Positions 1 to 5,406 of a stretch of DNA of 11,748 bases are shown in pieces. The DNA lies in contig ONNL01000049.1 of NCBI GenBank assembly GCA_900319195.1, positions 1 through 11,748 of the forward strand. Direction: 5' to 3'. This stretch comes from an uncultured Ruminococcus sp. GTDB lineage: Bacteria; Bacillota; Clostridia; Oscillospirales; Ruminococcaceae. The stretch's first letter is position 1; each line of letters starts with the position of its first letter. The notes under the pieces are model-generated. The model made no database searches. It had not been told where the DNA came from and was given only the letters and a program-made list of their open reading frames with translations. Both the position numbers and the translations under genes were made by a program.

Positions 1-133
1 ATGCTTTCTACAAACTTTTCAAAAGACGGCTTTCTACAAACTTTCTACCAAGTTTTAGTGATTTTTCAGAATACGGCTGTTTGGGGCATTTTCGGCTTTC
101 AGGTGGTTTTCTACCAGATTTTTCGGGCGTTTT

Positions 134-173
134 AGTCCATTTGAGTCCACTTGGTTCTATTTGGTTCCACTTG
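134..173. repeat. Four contiguous 10-bp direct repeats
   Basis: Four units stand head to tail without spacers: AGTCCATTTG, AGTCCACTTG, GTTCTATTTG and GTTCCACTTG. They can also be read as two 20-bp units in which the T/C choice at position 6 alternates. A 10-bp period is close to one helical turn, so equivalent bases face the same side of the DNA. The repeats lie inside the TTTCTACMA cluster. No stable reading frame runs through them on either strand. Confidence 0.7.
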
Positions 174-253
174 TACAAAAATATAAAATATAACGTAGAA
201 AAAACACTTGGAAGAAAAAGAAATCAAAAAACGTGATTTTTTGGTAGAAAAAT

Positions 254-294
254 TGGTAGAAAAAAAGAGCTTGTCTACATTATATTTTCTACCA
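254..294. repeat. Perfect 10-bp inverted repeat built from TGGTAGAAAA
   Basis: TGGTAGAAAA at 254-263 is matched exactly by its complement TTTTCTACCA at 285-294, leaving a 21-nt AT-rich loop. It is made of two oppositely oriented copies of the local TTTCTACMA motif, so it may be a paired binding site rather than an RNA hairpin. No T tract follows the right arm, which argues against a terminator. Confidence 0.55.
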
Positions 295-380
295 CGAGTT
301 TCTCAAACAACGTAAAATCAAAGAAAAGTGAACTTTTAGGAAAAAGTCACATATAATGTCTTGCAATCTGTGTGCATAAT

Positions 381-577
381 ATGTCATAAGCGGCGTGTCA
401 TCGCCTCCTTGTTCGCGGTAAAGTAATAATTAACAGGAAATCTTTTCCGCATCTCTTGCTATTTTTGCAAATATATGTTATAAGCGGCGTGTCGCCGCCT
501 CCTTGTTCGCGGTAAAGTAATAATTAACAGGAAATCTTTTCCGCGTCTCTTGCTATTTTTGCAAATATATGTTATAA
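381..577. repeat. 94-bp tandem duplication upstream of parE
   Basis: Two full copies (381-474 and 475-568) are followed by the first bases of a third (569-577). The copies differ at only 4 of 94 positions, all transitions: unit positions 5 (C/T), 20 (A/G), 21 (T/C) and 71 (A/G). Each copy holds a short GC-rich hairpin (484-498 in copy 2), a longer imperfect hairpin (508-517 with 536-545) and a -35-like TTGCTA near its right end. The matching -10 element falls at the start of the next unit, so the duplication multiplies a promoter. A diverged stretch from about 357 (TCTTGCAAT) resembles the right end of the unit and hints at an older additional copy. Confidence 0.9.
456..484 (+). promoter_or_regulatory. 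Second promoter copy in the 94-bp repeat
   Basis: TTGCTA (456-461), a 17-bp spacer and TATAAG (479-484) repeat the parE promoter one unit upstream. The -10 has lost its last consensus base, so it should be weaker than the copy at 550-578. A further relic with TTGCAA (361-366), an 18-bp spacer and CATAAG (385-390) lies another unit upstream and is probably inactive or very weak. Confidence 0.5.
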
Positions 578-578
578 T
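550..578 (+). promoter_or_regulatory. Sigma-A-like promoter of the parE operon
   Basis: TTGCTA (550-555) is separated by exactly 17 bp from a perfect TATAAT (573-578). Transcription would begin near 585, which gives a leader of about 45 nt to the ATG at 630. This is the rightmost and best of a series of related promoters spaced 94 bp apart. Confidence 0.75.
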
Positions 579-600
579 GTTAAATGTATGCAAAAAACTG

Positions 601-629
601 AAAGGAGCGCTCAACAGCGCAGAAATACA
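601..629 (+). promoter_or_regulatory. parE ribosome-binding site with intervening hairpin
   Basis: AAAGGAG (601-607) is the only Shine-Dalgarno sequence near the parE start, but it lies 22 nt from the ATG at 630. Between them GCGCT (607-611) and AGCGC (616-620) can form a 5-bp GC stem with a CAAC loop. When folded, the stem brings the site to about 9 nt from the ATG. This supports 630 as the main start and suggests that RNA folding sets the spacing. The earlier in-frame ATG at 588 has no such site. Confidence 0.6.
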
Positions 630-2609
630 ATGGCTAAGAAGAACAATTACGGTAACGATAGTATAACTATGCTCAAGGGAGCAGACAAGGTAAGGAAGCG
701 TCCTGCTGTAATATTCGGCTCTGACGGACTTGACGGGTGCGAGCATTCTGTCTTTGAGGTCATCTCAAACTCTATCGACGAAGCCCGTGAGGGATACGGC
801 AACAGGATAGTGATAACACATTACAGAAATGACGAGATCGAGGTCGAGGACTTCGGACGCGGCTGTCCCGTTGATTTCAACAACAACGAAAAGCGCTATA
901 ACTGGGAGCTTGTCTATTGCGAGCTCTATGCAGGCGGCAAATATGACGACTCGGCTGATTCGTATGAATACTCGCTTGGACTTAACGGTCTCGGACTATG
1001 TGCTACGCAGTTTTCGTCTGAATTCATGGACGTTGAGGTAGTACGTGACGGCTTCAAATATAACCTTCATTTTGAGAAGGGCGAGAATGTCGACGGACTC
1101 CGGAAGGAGCCTACCAAGAAGAAACAGACCGGCACCAAAACTCGCTGGAAGCCTGACCTTGATGTTTTCACCGACATTAAAATCTCTGATGATTATTTTC
1201 ATGACATCCTGAAGCGTCAGGCTGTTGTTAATCCCAATATACTCTTTGTTTTCCGCGCCGAGAATGAAGATGGAACATTTGAGGAGACAGAGTACATCTA
1301 CGAGAACGGCATCACGGATTATGTTGCTGAGATCGCAGATGATAAGGCACTCACATCTATCCAGCACTGGACAGCCGAGCGCAAGGGTCGTGACCGTGAG
1401 GACAAGCCCGAGTACAAGGTGAAGCTCGATGTTGCGCTGACATTTTCAAATAAGGTCAAGCTCACGGAGTACTATCACAACTCCAGCTTCCTCGAGCACG
1501 GCGGCTCCCCGAAGGACGCGGTAATGAGAGCGTTCCAGTATCAGATAGACTCATATATTAAGTCTGTCAACGGCTACAATAAAAATGAGAGCAAGATAAA
1601 GTTCGAGGACGTTGAGGAGTGCCTGATACTTGTATCGTCATCATTCTCAACGCAGACTTCATACGAAAACCAGACCAAAAAGGCTATCACGAACAAGTTC
1701 ATCAAGGAGACCATGACGGAATTCCTCAAGCATCAGCTTGAAGTGTATTTCATTGAGAATCCCGACGAGGCACAGAAAATCGCGGAGCAGATACTCCTCA
1801 ACAAGAGAAGCCGTGAGAACGCGGAAAAGACTCGTCAGAACATGAAAAAGAAGCTCTCTGGAACTATTGACCTCTCGAACATGGTCGATAAGTTTGTTGA
1901 CTGCCGTACAAAAGACGTATCAAGACGCGAGATATATATCGTGGAGGGCGACTCGGCTCTCGGTTCTGTAAAGCTTGCGAGGGACGCTGATTTTCAGGCG
2001 ATAATCCCAGTCAGAGGTAAGATACTCAACTGCCTGAAAGCCGAGTATACAAAGATTTTCAAGAGTGAGATAATCACCGACCTCATCAAAGTCCTCGGCT
2101 GTGGTGTAGAGGTCACAAGCAAGGCAAACAAGGAACTCTCGACGTTCAATATCGAGAATTTCCGCTGGAACAAGATAGTTATATGTACTGATGCCGATGT
2201 TGACGGCTTCCAGATACGCACGCTTATCCTCACTATGCTGTACAGGCTCACTCCTACGCTTATCGAGGAGGGATACGTCTATATCGCGGAATCTCCGCTG
2301 TTTGAGATAAACACGAAGGAAAAGACCTATTTCGCATATACCGAGCAGGAAAAGCAGCATATACTTGGACTTATCGGTGATAAGAAGCATACAATACAGC
2401 GCTCGAAGGGTCTCGGTGAGAACGAACCCGATATGATGTCGCTCACGACCATGAATCCCGATACCCGCAGACTTATCAAGGTCACATCAGACGATATAAG
2501 GGAGTCCGCGGAGATATTTGAAATGCTTCTCGGTGACGATTTGCAGGGACGTAAGGACTATATTTCACAGTATGGTGCGGATTACCTTGAGCTTGCCGAT
2601 ATAAGCTGA
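630..2609 (+). CDS. parE: DNA topoisomerase IV subunit B (ParE-type, divergent)
   Basis: This is the ATPase and TOPRIM subunit of a type IIA topoisomerase. With the ParC-type protein downstream it should decatenate and relax DNA using ATP. Numbering from the ATG at 630 (659 residues), the GHKL ATPase part shows E43 and N47 in EVISNSIDEA, D74 before GRG (76-78), the glycine motif GLNGLG (117-122), GTKTRWKPD (168-176) and the QTK loop (348-350). The TOPRIM part shows EGDSA (439-443), the metal-binding DADVDG (521-526) and RSKGLGE (591-597). Length fits ParE, and no GyrB-type insert is seen. Several usually fixed residues differ: DN is SN, HGVG is NGLG, GDSAGG is GDSALG, and DGSHI is DGFQI. The core catalytic acids remain, so activity is likely. 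An in-frame ATG at 588 would add 14 residues but sits almost on the predicted transcription start. The gene leads an operon with the next two. ParE rather than GyrB is favoured by the partner lacking a GyrA box. Confidence 0.9.
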   Translation: MAKKNNYGNDSITMLKGADKVRKRPAVIFGSDGLDGCEHSVFEVISNSIDEAREGYGNRIVITHYRNDEIEVEDFGRGCPVDFNNNEKRYNWELVYCELYAGGKYDDSADSYEYSLGLNGLGLCATQFSSEFMDVEVVRDGFKYNLHFEKGENVDGLRKEPTKKKQTGTKTRWKPDLDVFTDIKISDDYFHDILKRQAVVNPNILFVFRAENEDGTFEETEYIYENGITDYVAEIADDKALTSIQHWTAERKGRDREDKPEYKVKLDVALTFSNKVKLTEYYHNSSFLEHGGSPKDAVMRAFQYQIDSYIKSVNGYNKNESKIKFEDVEECLILVSSSFSTQTSYENQTKKAITNKFIKETMTEFLKHQLEVYFIENPDEAQKIAEQILLNKRSRENAEKTRQNMKKKLSGTIDLSNMVDKFVDCRTKDVSRREIYIVEGDSALGSVKLARDADFQAIIPVRGKILNCLKAEYTKIFKSEIITDLIKVLGCGVEVTSKANKELSTFNIENFRWNKIVICTDADVDGFQIRTLILTMLYRLTPTLIEEGYVYIAESPLFEINTKEKTYFAYTEQEKQHILGLIGDKKHTIQRSKGLGENEPDMMSLTTMNPDTRRLIKVTSDDIRESAEIFEMLLGDDLQGRKDYISQYGADYLELADIS

Positions 2610-2619
2610 GGTGATATGA

Positions 2620-2847
2620 GTGAAAGACGAATTTGTCGAGAGCTGCCCATATTGCAGCGGACGTGAATTTGCGAGCGGCGTACAGTCGGGCTACAGTCAG
2701 ATACTGGGCGAGAACAGGATATTCGGCGCTCAGACACTGTACCACGTTGTCTGCCTCGGCTGCGGAAGCGTAGTGAGGAGTTACGTCAAGAAGCCGAAAA
2801 AGCTGCTCACAGGAACAGAAAAGAAAAACATTCAGGGAGAATTTTGA
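2620..2847 (+). CDS. Small zinc-ribbon protein between parE and parC
   Basis: This 75-residue protein has two CxxC knuckles, C9-PY-C12 and C45-LG-C48, separated by 32 residues, which is the layout of a zinc ribbon. The segment YHVVCLGCGSVVRSYVK resembles small Firmicute proteins often loosely named TFIIB-like zinc ribbon; I recognise the type but not a defined function. The C-terminus (56-75) is Lys-rich, which would suit nucleic-acid contact. Translation starts at GTG 2620, supported by GAGGTG at 2608-2613 with 6 nt spacing; the ATG at 2616 is in another frame and soon stops. The gene lies 10 bp after parE and 3 bp before parC, with TGA followed at once by an in-frame TAA, so it is certainly cotranscribed with and may be coupled to both. 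A role in topoisomerase IV expression or function is only inferred from position. Confidence 0.8.
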   Translation: MKDEFVESCPYCSGREFASGVQSGYSQILGENRIFGAQTLYHVVCLGCGSVVRSYVKKPKKLLTGTEKKNIQGEF

Positions 2848-2850
2848 TAA

Positions 2851-5094
2851 ATGCCAAGAAAAAGAGAAACTCCGAAAAAAAAGCCTGCATTCAAGCATGA
2901 GGCTTATATAGAGGGCTCGGGAAGTGTCGTCAATGAGCAGATAGGCGACATACTCAAAAACAATTATATGCCCTATGCCATGAGCGTTATCATATCACGA
3001 GCACTGCCCGAGATAGACGGCTTCAAGCCGTCCCACCGCAAGCTGCTCTATATGATGTACAAAAGAGGTCTGCTCAATCCCGAGAGGGAGCGTTCAAAGT
3101 CCGCAAATGTTGTCGGTGAGACAATGAAGCTGAATCCTCACGGCGATCAGGCAATATATGAGACGCTGGTGCGTCTTACACGCGGAAACGAGTCGCTTCT
3201 GCACCCGTATGTTGACTCCAAGGGAAACTTCGGTAAGGCGTATTCGAGCAAGATGCACTATGCCGCTTCACGATATACCGAGGTAAAGCTTGAAAGGATA
3301 TGCAACGAGCTCTTCCGTGATATAGACAAGGAAACCGTTGACTTCGTTCCAAACTACGATAACACAATGCAGGAGCCTACGCTCTTCCCTGTGACATTCC
3401 CGACGGTGCTTGTCAACTCGAATACGGGTATCGCTGTTTCAATGGCGAGCAACGTCTGCCCGTTCAATCTTGAGGAGGTCTGCGAGACTACAATTGCCCT
3501 CATGAAAGACCCCGGCCACGATATTCTCAGCACGCTCAAGGGACCCGATTTCCCCGGCGGGGGACTCATGCTCTATGATGAGGACGAGCTGAAAAAGGTC
3601 TATGAGACAGGTCGCGGAAGCATAAAGGTACGTTCAAAGTACAACTATGACAAGGCGGCAAACTGCCTTGAAATTACTCAGATACCCTATACCACGACTG
3701 TTGAAGCGATAATCGACAAGATAGTCGAGCTTGTGAAGGCAGGCAAAATACGTGAGGTGTCATATATCCGCGACGAGACCGACATCGACGGTCTGAAAAT
3801 TGCGATAGACCTCAAGCGCGGTACCGACCCCGATAAGCTCATGCAGAAGCTTTACAGAATGACTCCGCTTCAGGATAACTATCCCTGCAACTTCAACATA
3901 CTTATAGCAGGAACTCCTAAAGTCATGGGTGTACGTGAGATACTTACGGAGTGGACGGCATTCCGCGAGGAGTGCGTACAGCGCCGCACATACTACGACC
4001 TGCAAAAGAAAAAGGAGAAGCTCCACCTGCTTGAAGCGCTCTCCGCGATACTTCTCGATATTGATAAGGCAATAAAGATAATCCGCGAAACAGAGGTCGA
4101 AGCGGACGTTGTACCCAACCTCATGATAGGCTTCGGGATAGACGAGGTGCAGGCTGAGTATGTTGCCGAGATAAAGCTCCGCAATATCAATAAGCAGTAC
4201 ATTCTCCGCAGAATTGAGGAGGTTGATCAGCTCAAAAAGGATATTGCCGAAATGGAGGACCTTCTCCACGACAAGAAGAAGATAAGAAAGGTCATCATCT
4301 CCGAGCTTCGTGATGTCATTAAGAACTATGCACAGCCGAGAAAGACGATGTTCTATTATCAGTCCGACATCGAGGAAGAGGAGGAGATAGATGATACTCC
4401 CGATTATCCCGTAAACCTCTTTATATCGGCAAGCGGATACTTCAAGAAGATAACTCCGCAGTCGCTCCGAATGAGCAACGAGCAGAAACTCAAGGAGGAC
4501 GATTTCATCACTCAGACTTTTGAGGCGACCAACAAGACAGAGCTCCTGTTCTTTACGGATAAGTCACAGGTCTATAAATCCACGGCGAGCAGCTTTGATG
4601 ACAGCAAGGCAAGCGTACTCGGTGACTATGTCCCTGCCGCGCTCGGATTTGATGAGGGTGAGAGCTTCAAGTATCTTGTCCCAACGACTGATTACAGCGG
4701 CTATGTGGTGTTCTTCTTTGAAAACGGCAAGGCGGCGAAGATACCGCTCAAGTCCTACGAGACTAAGACCAACCGCCGCAAGCTTGCAAACGCATATTCG
4801 GAGAAGTCCCCGATAGTTGATATAATCTTTTTGCCCGAGGACTGCGACATTCTCCTGCGTACATCGGGCGGACATGCGCTTGTATTCAATACGGGAATGA
4901 TACTTCCCAAGACATCGCGTAATTCTCAGGGTGTTCAGGTAGTGAACATGAGAAAGAACAATGTGCTTGCCTCTGCAAAGACCGTCTCCGAGGAGGAGTC
5001 CGAGAGTGTTGCAAAGTATCGTGTCAAGAGCGTTCCTGCGGCAGCAAAACTCGCCAAGGAGCTCGGTGAAGTAAATCAGCTAAAGCTTTCATAA
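2851..5094 (+). CDS. parC: DNA topoisomerase IV subunit A (ParC-type)
   Basis: This is the DNA breakage and reunion subunit that pairs with ParE. The 747-residue protein begins with a basic tail, then the winged-helix breakage domain: YAMSVIISRALPEIDGFKP (42-60), the quinolone-pocket helix NPHGDQAIYE (95-104), and the catalytic Tyr142 preceded by Arg141 in ASRYTE. The tower follows, then a Lys/Glu-rich coiled-coil C-gate region (about 375-490) and an acidic linker (508-515). The C-terminal beta-pinwheel (about 520-712) ends in NSQGVQVVNM. No QRRGGKG-type GyrA box is present in the pinwheel, which favours decatenating ParC over gyrase. GFKP carries one residue fewer than the usual RDGLKP. The residue equivalent to Ser83 of E. 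coli GyrA is Gln100, while the acidic residue is kept as Glu104. AGGGAG at 2834-2839 lies 11 nt before the ATG. A terminator follows at 5169-5202. Confidence 0.9.
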   Translation: MPRKRETPKKKPAFKHEAYIEGSGSVVNEQIGDILKNNYMPYAMSVIISRALPEIDGFKPSHRKLLYMMYKRGLLNPERERSKSANVVGETMKLNPHGDQAIYETLVRLTRGNESLLHPYVDSKGNFGKAYSSKMHYAASRYTEVKLERICNELFRDIDKETVDFVPNYDNTMQEPTLFPVTFPTVLVNSNTGIAVSMASNVCPFNLEEVCETTIALMKDPGHDILSTLKGPDFPGGGLMLYDEDELKKVYETGRGSIKVRSKYNYDKAANCLEITQIPYTTTVEAIIDKIVELVKAGKIREVSYIRDETDIDGLKIAIDLKRGTDPDKLMQKLYRMTPLQDNYPCNFNILIAGTPKVMGVREILTEWTAFREECVQRRTYYDLQKKKEKLHLLEALSAILLDIDKAIKIIRETEVEADVVPNLMIGFGIDEVQAEYVAEIKLRNINKQYILRRIEEVDQLKKDIAEMEDLLHDKKKIRKVIISELRDVIKNYAQPRKTMFYYQSDIEEEEEIDDTPDYPVNLFISASGYFKKITPQSLRMSNEQKLKEDDFITQTFEATNKTELLFFTDKSQVYKSTASSFDDSKASVLGDYVPAALGFDEGESFKYLVPTTDYSGYVVFFFENGKAAKIPLKSYETKTNRRKLANAYSEKSPIVDIIFLPEDCDILLRTSGGHALVFNTGMILPKTSRNSQGVQVVNMRKNNVLASAKTVSEEESESVAKYRVKSVPAAAKLAKELGEVNQLKLS

Positions 5095-5126
5095 TACCAC
5101 CATGCGCGGATAAACCGCCCACTCCC

Positions 5127-5141
5127 CTGTCAAGTTGACAG
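5127..5141. repeat. 15-bp palindrome downstream of parC
   Basis: CTGTCAA and TTGACAG flank a single central G, making a perfect 7-bp inverted repeat. A smaller GCGG/CCGC hairpin (5106-5118) lies just upstream. No T run follows, so this is not itself a terminator. It may be an operator or a 3'-end hairpin of the parC mRNA. Confidence 0.35.
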
Positions 5142-5168
5142 CGCCAAAAAACTCTATGTAATGACACG

Positions 5169-5202
5169 AAGCAGTCTGTACAATTTGTGCAGGCTGCTTT
5201 TT
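5169..5202 (+). terminator. Intrinsic terminator of the parE-parC operon
   Basis: AAGCAGTCTGTACAA (5169-5183) pairs with TTGTGCAGGCTGCTT (5185-5199), giving a long stem with only two G-U pairs. The run TTTTT at 5198-5202 follows directly. It lies 75 bp after the parC stop codon. Confidence 0.85.
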
Positions 5203-5267
5203 GTTAGCAGCAGCTTGATATGTGAAACTATATGAAAAATAAGATCCAAAATTCAGCAAAAAACGGG

Positions 5268-5296
5268 TAGACATTTTAACATATATATAGTATAAT
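5268..5296 (+). promoter_or_regulatory. Promoter of the CotH-dockerin gene
   Basis: TAGACA (5268-5273), a 17-bp AT-rich spacer and a perfect TATAAT (5291-5296) form a good sigma-A-type promoter. The predicted start near 5303 gives a leader of about 100 nt, so the gene is transcribed separately from the parC operon. Confidence 0.75.
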
Positions 5297-5300
5297 AAAC

Positions 5301-5406
5301 TTGGATCATCTTGCGGTCATATCCAAAACCGTGAGAGCTATCGGAATCACACTCATCATAAACAGTCATTGATGAAATATCAACTCAGGATAAAAAGGAG
5401 GAAAAC
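5301..5406 (+). promoter_or_regulatory. Long 5' leader with hairpins and strong ribosome-binding site
   Basis: TTGGAT (5301-5306) pairs with ATCCAA (5321-5326) right at the expected RNA 5' end. An alternative CGGT (5313-5316) with ACCG (5328-5331) would be mutually exclusive with it. A small TTGAT/ATCAA hairpin (5369-5383) lies just before the ribosome-binding site AGGAGG (5396-5401), which is 5 nt from the ATG. The leader matches no riboswitch class that I recognise. The 5' hairpin may only stabilise the mRNA. Confidence 0.4.

Larger units (their letters stand above)
5..294. repeat. Cluster of TTTCTACMA motifs in both orientations
   Basis: The word TTTCTACAAA or TTTCTACCA occurs on the plus strand at 5, 31, 42, 108 and 286. 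Its complement TGGTAGAAA occurs at 242-250 and 254-262, with a relaxed GTAGAAAA at 195-202. Copies at 31 and 42 are 11 bp apart, and the two complementary copies form a perfect 12-bp tandem repeat (241-252 and 253-264). This many copies of a 9-mer in 290 bp is unlikely by chance even in AT-rich DNA. The arrangement resembles iterons or an array of regulator operators. Which protein binds is unknown. Confidence 0.6.
1..380. other. Gene-poor, repeat-rich intergenic region
   Basis: No convincing coding sequence was found here in any frame. The stretch is AT-rich and carries short repeated motifs that are listed separately: TTTCTACMA-type words in both orientations, four 10-bp repeats, and a 12-bp tandem repeat with an inverted partner. 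A weak AT-only hairpin (AAATCA at 221-226, TGATTT at 234-239, then a short T run) could be a poor terminator of something upstream. A 44-codon open frame at 1-135 is rich in Phe and has no ribosome-binding site inside the window, so I do not call it a gene. The density of repeats suggests a protein-binding or replication-type region, but the sequence does not prove this. Confidence 0.6.

Noticed and set aside
1..135. A 44-codon open frame beginning with ATG at the first base of the window
   Set aside because: It is strongly Phe-rich because of the repeated TTTCTAC words, has no visible ribosome-binding site and matches no family I know. The start at base 1 may be coincidence.
1..220. A minus-strand open frame of about 70 codons ending near base 11
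   Set aside because: It lacks an ATG start, its basic composition follows from the repeats, and no ribosome-binding site precedes the possible TTG.
352..357. TATAAT upstream of the 94-bp repeats as a further promoter
   Set aside because: No recognisable -35 lies 16-18 bp upstream.
381..577. CRISPR array
   Set aside because: The two long repeat units are contiguous with no spacers and carry promoter elements.
630..5094. A gyrB-gyrA pair instead of parE-parC
   Set aside because: No GyrA box is seen in the subunit A pinwheel and the subunit B motifs diverge from GyrB. Phylogeny would settle it.
5135..5162. TTGACA followed after 16 bp by TGTAAT
   Set aside because: The most conserved -10 base is wrong, and a transcript would start inside the parC terminator. 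TTGACA is explained by the 15-bp palindrome.
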